Positions 55,101 to 64,000 of a DNA stretch of 64,000 nucleotides are shown piece after piece. Source of the DNA: Cytidiella melzeri (taxonomy: Eukaryota > Basidiomycota > Agaricomycetes > Polyporales > Irpicaceae). Each line of letters begins with the position of its first letter. Within the stretch, counting starts at the first letter, position 1. Location: positions 1-64,000 of the forward strand of contig JABYQR010000027.1 of the NCBI GenBank assembly GCA_022592445.1, given 5' to 3'. Under the pieces are notes generated by a model. It ran no database searches, had not been told where the DNA came from, and saw only the letters and a list, made by a program, of their open reading frames with translations. The translations under genes were made by a program, and so were the position numbers.

Positions 55101-58100
55101 AGTCAAGCTGATGATGTCTGGAGTGAGACCGGCCGACCTCTGGCGAGCGACATCCTAACCGATGATACTAGTATCGACGTCACGCCCAGCCACGACAGCC
55201 CAGAAATGGCCGGGTCGTTGAGAGAGGTTCAGAACCAACTTGAAAGCCAACGTATGGAGTTCGAACAACGTTTGCAGGCGATCACTGAGGTGACCGAAGC
55301 TGATGATCTGAAGGCGGAAAAGGAACAGATGGAACACCAGCTCAAACTCGTGCAGATACAAATGAAGCGTCTGCTGGATGCCCGTGCAAGAGGCGAGAAT
55401 GACGTTGACTTCGAGGCGTTTGAGCCGACGATCTATACTGCAAAGCAGCTGCGCCTAATCCGCAAGGTATTAGACAAATGGCGGGCGCACAGGTCATTCT
55501 CAATGTCCGAGATTGTTCTTTCGAATGCCGTACATATCAAGGAGGCCAATATCATCAGGTAAATACTTATCTCGAAGGCATTGCAGCTTGTATGCTTATG
55601 GAATGATAGTAAGGAGCTTGGGAAGAACGTCCTTTACAACTTCACCATCGCTTCTGGCGGCTCTCTGGCGGCCCCTTCTTCTGCAATTGACACTATTGCA
55701 GGTTTGGATCAGTTTGGAGATGTTGCCGACCCTGTCCTCGCATCAGCCACACAACCTTCCGTTGCGGTCAAGGTCATAGACAAGCGCAACAAAGCCATCT
55801 ACCTTTGGTCTCTGGATCGACTGCAGCAACAGCTACAGCGAATGCGAAATCTTACGACATATATCGATCGCCCGTCATACTCTCAGCACTTTTCATCGGA
55901 GGAACCCTTCTACGATTCTCCTACTCCGGAGTATTCGTTCATTGGCAACGCCCTAATCTCCCTTGCGCCACTATCACGTCGCCTATCTTCTACATCCATC
56001 GTTCCCATATTTTGCAGATACACCTCAGAAGCGATAGGTTCGTGTCGCGTTGAGATCAAGATTGCGAATGTCGTTCTTCCCCCTCGGCACGCCAATGCTT
56101 CAAGTACGTCTACGAGAGCTTCTTCTCCCATCCCTGGAACTGTGCCTCCGGGTAGTAAGATCAGCTTCTTCCTTACTGTCGACACCGTGAAAGGCCTTTC
56201 TCATCACGACTTCTCCGGAGTACATCTGCAAGTCCGACTATCTTCGTTCATGGGCCACGCTGTCACAGCTGAAGAGGTTTACCCTTCTAACGGTGTTGAT
56301 CTCGATACAGCGTCGTTATCGGACCTCAAGTTCCGAAGAAGTTTCTCGATTGCGGCATCTGCTAAAGTCTTGACTTATCTGAAAACAGGATACGCACCTG
56401 TGGAGTTTTTCGCTCGCCTAAGAGGAACGTATCTGGAGCGTATGGAACGATGGGACGAGATGCGAGATCAACGAGCACCACCGCGGACGATAACACCGGA
56501 TCGGCCGTCTACATTACCTCCTATGCGCCGCTGCGAGACCGATTTCGTTACTGAGCAAGTGCATGACGTTGTCGCATGGCTGCAAATATGCGAACTCACA
56601 CCGGACGGCACGTACGCACCTGTTCCTGTCATCACTCAAGGTAATCTCGACCCCGGCTGTTTCTCTCTTCATCAAGGCCTCCAACGACGTATAATCTTAT
56701 CTTTATCCTCGAGCTCCGGCCGCCAGTTCCCTTGGACTGAAGTCCTCAATGTCCGGGTAGGAGGTGTCCGTCTCTTGGATGACAAAGGCCGAATGAAAGA
56801 GTCGACGTCAACGTCGAAGTCTTTGATTACTCTACCTCTCCTGCAAGACCAATCTGTGGAGTACAAAACGGACGGATCTGGCTCACTGACCGCACAGGTG
56901 CTCTGGGACTCGAGTGTCCACGACTCTATTCTGCTCAATAGAGTGACAGCGCCCAATCAACGTGTCCTCCTGCAACTGCAGTGGTCCGTGTCCGTTGAGA
57001 CATGTGCTGACCCGGTGCATTTTTCGATGGACACAGCAGTGGCGATTCAGACACGCGGCGCTCGTCCTCCCTCCCGCTTCTTCTCCCTTCTGGGCTCGAC
57101 AAAAGTCTTACCGAAATCTAGCACAGTCTTCACAGTGAAACTGTCCCCTCCGATGACACGGTCGCCGAAAGATCTGTGGCGTCTTGATACAGCAGAAAAG
57201 TACGTGCGAGGGGAAGAGCAGCTGGGGGCCTGGAAACCCCGTGGGATATCGGTGGTGGAGGATTACTCGAGATTGGTGACGATGGAGAGAAGGGCGGCCG
57301 ACGTACAAGCTATAAGAGTGATTCTGGCTGCGTCGCCACCGAGACCGTTGCAGGTGGGTGCGGTTGAGTGGGGCTCGGAGCAGCTGTTGCAGAAGGCGGT
57401 AGACCTGTGGCGCAAGAAGTTTGGGCACAAGGGGGAGGTGAGTCCATGACATGAGCAACGAGAGAATTTTATAGGGAATTCACGGTCTCTGCTCTTATAG
57501 ATCGTCCTGAGCCAGGAACCGCTTGAATCTGAGGCGGCCAGTGTGAATTCAGTCAGCAGGGCACCGAGCGTTCGATCGGTGGATTCCTCGTTGAAACTGA
57601 TATCGCAGACTAAGGTCGTTCCCCGAAAGTTCGTATCTCACGTGCATCTTTCTGACGTCGATACTTACGACACGGTCGTTATGTAGTGACGGACCAACTA
57701 GGAAGGGTCATCTCATGGTCATGATTGATGCGAACGAGAATACATGGCAAAGACGGTGGTTCGTCCTCAGAAGGTATGTCCTCGAGTGTGACGGCCTTTA
57801 TGCAACGATGCTGATATTGTTTGCCATGCCAGACCATACCTACACATGTACCTGCACTCCAATGAGATTGAGGAGGTCGCCGTCGTCAATTTGGTCGGCG
57901 TCAATATAGAGAGTAATCCTGACATGGAGATGCTGCTTGGCGTACGTCCTGTCGCATCACCATATAGTCTTACGGCATACTTACACGGATTCCTCTTCAC
58001 AGAAACGGTTCACATTTACACTTTTCACATCGTCCAACTCATACGCACTTGCCGCCAACAGCCAAAAGGAGCTGGACGCATGGACTTCGAAGCTTGACCC

Positions 58101-58119
58101 TACGCGGATGACAGCCTAG
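52143..58119 (+). CDS. Kinesin-3 motor protein (Unc104/KIF1 type)
   Basis: A plus-end motor that carries vesicles and early endosomes along microtubules. It starts at ATG 52143 ([21 protein letters not shown]). The motor domain contains the P-loop GQTGSGKS, SSRSH-type switch I ([12 protein letters not shown]), switch [19 protein letters not shown] and the class-specific Lys-rich loop [13 protein letters not shown]. The neck reads [30 protein letters not shown]. An FHA domain ([38 protein letters not shown]) starts near 54420. Coiled coils follow ([22 protein letters not shown], near 55310), then the DUF3694/CAP-like region and a C-terminal PH domain ([38 protein letters not shown]) ending at TAG 58117-58119. 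The gene is intact, about 1,600 residues, with most introns in the motor part. Confidence 0.95.
52606..52753 (+). other. Three consecutive micro-exons encoding the kinesin P-loop
   Basis: Exons 52606-52617 (12 nt), 52672-52690 (19 nt) and 52743-52753 (11 nt) are separated by introns of 54 and 52 nt and flanked by introns 52553-52605 and 52754-52811. Joined, they read YGQTGSGKSYSMMGY with correct phase at every junction and GT..AG ends throughout, matching the universal kinesin-3 sequence. Confidence 0.88.
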
Positions 58120-58568
58120 ACTATCATCCCCTTCGCTTGGAATTTGCTCCCTCACACTACTCTACTTGTTTCACTGTCATTACGTTTTCGTTCTGCTGTC
58201 CAACCTCGCTCTTCCGAACTCATCAGTACACACACCTAACGCAACAACTATACTATACCCACTGTGATACCAATACCACTACACAACCTCCACCTTCGCT
58301 TCTTCCGTGCACGAAGCTCTTCGTCTGTTCGACCTTTATAATAATGACATATTAGGATTCTATCTACTTATGATGTTAGATTTTTTTGTTTACATGTCAG
58401 AGAGGGCACGTACTTTAGGGGTGAATGAAAACTGCATTCGTGTACATGTATTTTGAGGATGAGGGTATGACGAAATGAGTGGGAACTGGAGATATATGGC
58501 CCCTATGAACCGCGATACAATACTGGTACATGAAGGAGAAGCAACATGAAGCAAGCCTTTGAGGCAGG
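58120..58568. other. Convergent 3' ends of kinesin-3 and IMP3
   Basis: AT- and CT-rich untranslated sequence between two convergent genes, including a T-rich stretch near 58,380. No gene is seen. Confidence 0.6.
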
Positions 58569-59424
58569 TCATAGCAGGTCGAAATCGTCCAGCTGTCAGA
58601 TAGACAACGTCAGCGAATATTCCAATCGTGGGCGTCATTCAACGGACCTCGTCGTTGTAACGCATAATAGTCCTTTTGAGCTTTGAGGTGTCTACCCATG
58701 TAACAAAGTCTTCCATATGTCTACAGGTCGCATAGATCAATACCGAGATGATGCGGTGACGAGTGATACGAAAACTTGCCTGGTCACTAGGAAGGCAGGA
58801 TCCGTTATGGTATCTGGTCCGACTCGCACATGTCCCTGCTCTATAAACTTCACTGCCTACACGAATTAAGAAGTACATGTAAACAATATGGTTGGCGTTT
58901 TGACAAGACAGTCATCACTACTCACCGCGCTGACCGTCTCAGCCATCTTTGCCGTAGTCATAATGACCGCCAACCGTCTCCTGCAGAACGCCGCCACGGT
59001 AAGCTTGTTCTCAATGTCGCTGAGCTTTGCGGCAGAATTGAGAACGCCCATGTCGTAGAGTTTCGAGAGCACTTGGCCTTCCATGCGTGCACGAAACGGG
59101 TCTTGAGCGGGCAACATGGATATGCGGTGAGCGAAGGAGCGAAGGGAACCGCAGAGCTTATTGTATCTGAGAAAGCGCGGTTTATGCTGTGTACGAGGAG
59201 TGAGAGCTGTGACGACGACGCACTTGTGATAGTCCTCTCTGTCTTGGACGTGGTACCTGCGCATAACTTTTACCTCTCGAAGGTTCGCATCTTGCTTCCA
59301 CTGTGGAATATAGGATATCGGTGAGTAGCGAGAAAGTAGAGAACGGAGAGAGGGGGGTGCGTACATTGAGAAAGTCAACTTTTTTGAGGAGCTTTTGCTC
59401 GTGGTGCTTGAACTGCCTGACCAT
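58569..59424 (-). CDS. U3 small nucleolar ribonucleoprotein IMP3
   Basis: Imp3 binds U3 snoRNA and promotes its pairing with pre-rRNA in the small-subunit processome (nucleolus). It starts at ATG 59422-59424 with [20 protein letters not shown], identical in layout to yeast and animal Imp3. Then [50 protein letters not shown], and an S4-type RNA-binding part ([32 protein letters not shown]). The C-terminus [19 protein letters not shown] is completed after a last intron by LDDFDLL and the stop at 58569-58571. About 183 residues, full length, with five or six introns. Confidence 0.95.
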
Positions 59425-60547
59425 GGCTGCACACACTGAGAGAACGAGCGAGTCAAGAGGAATTGCTCGCGCTAGTAAGAAGATCTCAGATCTAAGCCAC
59501 GTGGATTATTATAATAAACTCGTCGACCCGGATGAGGTGAGCTCGAGTATTGGCGGTATCTCTCTGCTGCCCGCTATCACCGTTGCAAAAGGTAGCAGTG
59601 TTGCTGCCACACAACACCTCAGTCCGTCTTGCACATTGTGTGTGGGGTGGCCTAGTGGCTGCGTTGCGCCATTAATCTGCTACTTCACCTGAAACAAGCC
59701 CCGTTTGGCTCTCACCTGCGCTTTGGCTCTCGGGCTGATGCATCTACTGTGATAGTATAGCTATCCGTGTCAGCTCATGTCTAACCATCCTTCCAGTACA
59801 GGTATGTGTGGCCGGCAGATATACATACAAGTGAAGCTATGGCCCTACTAAGGTGTAGAGTAGAACAAATAAGAATTGCGAAAGATCGACGTCGCAGAGG
59901 CCATCATGAGGCAGTGCTGAAACGACTCATCTCGATCCTCCCGCGACACCCTAGACTAGGGTTGCGCACGGGCGCAGCACAATAAATAAGTAACATACTC
60001 GGATTCTGACATGCTATTAGCACGACAGAGCAGCTTTCTTGCGAATGTAGAACACTACCAAGACTAGCGTTGTATTTGCTGGAGAATATTGAGAGCGAGT
60101 GAGGGGAAAAAGAGCAGAAAAGTCAAAAACAAAAAAAAATGTGATGCTGACATATCGGGAAAAGGGGTGCGTGTGAGTGAGTGCAAGCAGCCACAACGCC
60201 GTCAACAAACAATTGCAAGCCGCCCTCTTTCTCGCCGTGTCGCTTGCCCGCCCCCTCCATCCCTCACCCCGCCCCCGCCACTCGCCCCCTCGCAGTCGTC
60301 CTCGTTGGCTCAGTCGTCAGCACACAGCAACCCGCGTGCTCATTTCTCCGTACTCCGATCATAAACCTCGCTGGCAACTCGCGCGCCCCGCAACATTACA
60401 CCCGACTTATCTTCATCCCCCCCACTATCCTCTTTCATCCGCCGCTGCTTCCCTTTCTCCTGCATGCTGTCGCGTATCTCTCATCGAACATAGTTGCAGA
60501 CACCATCTGCTCGACTCATAAGCTCCCACATTGGTACCAGAGTGGCC
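59425..60547. other. Divergent promoter region of IMP3 and the LDB cofactor gene
   Basis: This is 1.1 kb without coding homology. The part nearest the LDB gene (60,230-60,540) is strongly C/T-rich on the plus strand, typical of basidiomycete 5' leaders. Upstream ATGs exist but none opens a conserved frame. Confidence 0.5.
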
Positions 60548-63500
60548 ATGAACATTAATCTGCCCCGCCCTGGCGAAATGTTACGAACTCAGCAAATGAC
60601 ACCAGGTATGCTCAACATGCCTGGAGGACCTTTCGTAGGAGGCTCTCAGGGTGGACCACAGCAACAACAGCCGTCTCATATGGGCATGATGCCCGGTAAT
60701 CCCAACGCTGCCAATGCCATGGGCGGTCTGCTCATGCAATCCAACCCTTCCGCCAATCCCAACTACCCGCTCATGCAACAGGCGCAACAACGACAGTTCA
60801 TGCAACAGAGACCTCACGCCATTCAAGGCATGAACCCTGCTCTTGGTCCAGGTCCAAACGGGCTCGGTCCAAACCAAATTCCCGCAGTCAACTTCCAAAA
60901 CGCGATGATGCAACAGAACGGGGTACGGCGCGTCCAGTCGCAACCCGCAGGGCTCAGCCAAACAGCAGCGCAGTTGGGCGGGGGTATGCCAGGACAGCAG
61001 ATGATGCCAGGGATGAACCCTATGGCTGGGATGGGCATCCCTGGGCAGATGAGGCAGGCCATGCAGCAGGGCCCACCCGGAGCACAGATGCGTATGCAAC
61101 AACAGCACTCTTTGCCAGGTGGAATGCCATCGGAGATGCAGATGCAGATGGCTCGTCAAGGGGGCATGGGTGGCGGCCCTGGTTTTGCTTCGCATATCGC
61201 ACGAACTCCCTCCCAGAACCCGTCTATCCCTAGCATCCCCCAACCGCAGTCATCACATCCAGGTGGCATGCAGCAGGCGTCATTCCCTGCTGGCATGACC
61301 TTGGTAGGTCAGCCGATGCATGGACAACAGCCACAGCAGCTGCGTTCTTCGCCCCATCCAGTACCACAAGGTCCGCCTGGTGGACTTCAGAACAGCATGG
61401 CAGGTGCCTCTGGGCTGCAAGCGGCCGCATCTCAGCAACGTATCACTCCTGATAGGGGGATGTTTCATTTTTCGAACCCTCCTATGCAACAGAATATGCA
61501 ACCTGGAGTCCCTCGGATGACTCCAGGAGGCGTCCAGATGGGTTTCGGCGCCGCATCTAATGCGCCTAATCCACAGGTTGGTGCGAACCAGCAAATGGTT
61601 GATATGCCGCAATCTATGAGTGGCGGTAATCTTGCTGGTCAGCAGAGATCATCGAGCCGACAGGGAGGTGGGGGTCTCCTGGTCACTCCTGTGGAGGCAT
61701 TGCAGTCCATGAATGGCGAAAACTTCTCTGCTCCGTTCAACATGCACCCGCAGAACCCTGCAGGCTCTGCGCCACCTCGTCCGCCATCCCAGCAGCGTCC
61801 ACATTACTCAATGCCCCCACAGCAGCAGCAGCAACAGCAGCCGCTGCAGCCGCCGATGGGCGCACACCGTTCCCCGCGTCAGCAAGATATGGCCCACCAC
61901 ATGCAGATGCAGCGTCCAGGGTCTCAACCGCAGGTAACCCCCAGTCAATCGCCACAGCGAGGGCTATCGAACACGCCGCGCGTGCCAACGTCTCAGCTGC
62001 CTCAAGGGGGCGTGGTAAACAACACTCGCACCCCTTCGCTTGCTCCTGCTCAACCGACAGGAACCGCACCCCCACCGAAGCCTCCTACTCCTGCAGGCAA
62101 TGCTCAGCAAGTACCTGTCACTTCCCGCCCCCAGCAGCTACCTCCTAATATCACATCGCAAACACCTCAACCACAAATGCCCCCTCTTACTTCGGGGCCT
62201 CCGTCACAAGAAGCCGGTTCATCCGCTCTCCCGCCACAATCACACCCACATCCCCCAGCACAACCCTTGATGCCCCAGCGGCAGGTCCCTGTGTCAGTTG
62301 ATTCACTATCGCGCCGTGAAAATATACGCTAACGGATTTTATGCAGTCCATACATTGGGAATCATCTCGTCGGTAACGGACAGAGTCTGCTAAGACTGTT
62401 GCAGTTCAGTGGCGTTCTTGCAGGAGATAATGCAGCGGTTGGTCTTTTCTGAATCTAATATTGTGCAAACCGACTCACCTTTATCTCGCAGTCTCACAAC
62501 TCAAAGTTGCAGCTGTGCTTTTGGGAGGAGATAATCAAGGATTATTTTACGACTAGGGCTGTGTTCAAGTTTACGCTTTGGAAAGAAAATCAGCGACTCG
62601 AGGCAAAACCATTCGGTAAGGCAATACGTTTAATTCATCTTCTTCCGAGATCTGGGTTCTAAGAGTGCTGCGTTTTTTTTTCGACCTCCATCAGAGATTG
62701 GCGTTCCCATTCTCCCGCGGTTTTTCCTAGTGACCGCTCAATCTGGTGTGAGGTGCATGACACTGAATTTGGACGGGGCGCGAGAGCGAACGGCAGGGGC
62801 CACTCACGCCATCGTCGAATGCGTGCAGGCAATATGGACATACAGGTACTGGAACGGCTGGACGATCACGCTGAAGGGTCCCTTGACGGCCCACATCATC
62901 GTTGTTCCCAATGTTCCTAGCGTGAGCCCGACGCACGCACCAGGCTCGTACACCCTCAAATTTGACCAATTAGTGTTTGACGCGACGACATACGAACGGT
63001 TGCTCTCGTTTGACGTGCTACCGCTCCATCTGCCCCTTTCACCTGCCTCGCAGAACACGCCGCTTCCGGAAGACGAACATCAGCCTGCACAAAACAACGA
63101 AGTTTACCTCGTGCATACCGAGCACGAAGATCGATGGCAGTGCGACAATTTGACGTTTCCGATTCCGCCTATCAATGGGTTTGGTATTCCACAGGCGACG
63201 ATGAGATGTTTGGAAGTGAGTGCGAACGCGATCATCTTTGCTTCAGATGATGAGACTGAGCTTCATACACAGCTGGCTGAGAGCGTGGTACAAATGTCTG
63301 ATCTTATACGGTTTAGTAACGATAAGAAGCTGGGGCCGAAGGGTACGTTCTTCCCCAAGCTTTTCGCAGATGGAATGTCACTGACTTCTTTCCGGTGAAC
63401 AGCTGCGCTGAGGGAGTTTGCGAAGCAGTTACGTGAGCAGCAAAGTCAGGAAAGAAACAACAGTTCAGGCTATCGATTGAATGGTCCCGGAGGACCGCCC

Positions 63501-63905
63501 AACCGTCAGAGTCCGCCTGGGATGCATGGCGGTGGTGGGATGTACGACCACGGAATGAACGGTACTTCGGTGCCGGCGTCATCATCATCGGCACTATATC
63601 CAGGAACACCTCATATTAACCATGCACATCCTCCCCCTCTCCCTCCTCAACAAAATGGACCGCCAGGGACGCCCAAGCAGAACAAGGCCCTGACACCGCA
63701 GCAGACAGCGGCATCTGCTTCGACCCCATCCGCTTCCACTCCTGCCGCGTCTACCCCGACGCCTGCATCAATGACCCCGGTTACAGTGCCACAAACACTG
63801 AAAAGAAAGGCAGGCGACTCATCCTCCCCAAATATCGCAAATGCCGAGCAGCAACCACAAGGGAAAAGAGCGCGAGGGAAGCGTCGAGGCACCGCGACGA
63901 GTTGA
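60548..63905 (+). CDS. LIM-domain-binding (Ldb/SEUSS-type) transcription cofactor
   Basis: A nuclear adaptor homologous to animal Ldb1, plant SEUSS and fungal Mfg1/Adn1, which links DNA-binding factors in adhesion and morphogenesis control. It starts at ATG 60548 (MNINLPRPGEML). The first 590 residues are Gln/Pro/Met/Gly-rich low-complexity sequence. After intron 1 the LIM-bind domain begins PYIGNHLVGNGQSLLRLLQFSGVL, then LCFWEEIIKDYFTTRAVFKFTLWKEN, EIGVPILPRFFLVTAQSG and IVECVQAIWTYRYWNGWTITLKGPL. The tail ends in a Lys/Arg-rich nuclear signal (GKRARGKRRGTATS) at TGA 63903-63905. Frame and splice sites are intact. Confidence 0.88.
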
Positions 63906-64000
63906 TTCGATGGGTGGACTGTGTTGTTCGATGTTCTATATTGGATAGCAAACTTTCTCTCATCTGGACTAACCCCCCTCCCCTTCCTCCTGCGGTTGAT

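Noticed and set aside
1..64000. CRISPR array, bacterial operon or Shine-Dalgarno features
   Set aside because: The window is a eukaryotic (basidiomycete) genome with spliced genes; no regularly spaced direct-repeat array is present.

Overview
The window is from a filamentous basidiomycete, most likely an agaricomycete. The host genes carry very dense introns of about 45-65 nt with GT..AG ends and CTAAC-like branch sites. Many genes sit head to head over short shared promoters, and the mobile elements are chromodomain Ty3/gypsy retrotransposons plus a DDE transposon of a type common in mushrooms. The species cannot be read from the sequence.

Positions 1-14,623 are a nest of mobile elements. 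The oldest identifiable layer is a decayed DDE-superfamily transposase pseudogene (1362-11518). Two later insertions split it. One is a solo LTR (9566-10249) with a perfect 5-bp target duplication. The other is a complete minus-strand Ty3/gypsy element (2232-9422) with two 494-bp LTRs that differ at about four sites and the target duplication CCACC. A second, 5'-truncated and frameshifted gypsy copy (about 11760-13260 plus its 3' LTR) and an LTR fragment (14508-14623) follow. The complete element has three features worth attention. Its primer-binding site is exactly complementary, over 11 nt, to the predicted first 11 nt of its own mRNA, the hallmark of Tf1-type self-priming. Its roughly 1.4-kb leader contains no ATG in any frame on the sense strand, against 22 on the opposite strand. 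That leader holds a 273-codon open frame without methionine, joined in frame to gag through TAG-TAG.

Positions 15,044-46,421 are conserved single-copy genes. In order they are a DUF3336/patatin triacylglycerol lipase (-), a WrbA-type quinone reductase (-), the ER protein BIG1 (-), Mediator subunit 13 (+), SPT4 (-), a DUF2433 phosphoesterase-like protein with RRM and RGG tail (+), a class 3 lipase (-), the mitochondrial aminopeptidase ICP55 (+), an APC-superfamily transporter (-), eIF5B (-), ARL2 (+) and a cyclopropane-fatty-acid synthase-like methyltransferase (-). The transporter's unusually long first intron (318 bp) carries a TPP riboswitch aptamer, so it is most likely a Thi9-type thiamine transporter controlled by riboswitch-gated splicing.

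Positions 46,422-49,122 are a gene-poor stretch. It is followed by a membrane-anchored glycosyltransferase-like gene (-), a kinesin-3/Unc104 motor (+) whose P-loop is encoded across three micro-exons, the U3 snoRNP protein IMP3 (-), and a LIM-domain-binding (Ldb/SEUSS-type) transcription cofactor (+). The genes do not form operons. The functional links that can be read are local: divergent promoters, and the riboswitch-transporter unit.
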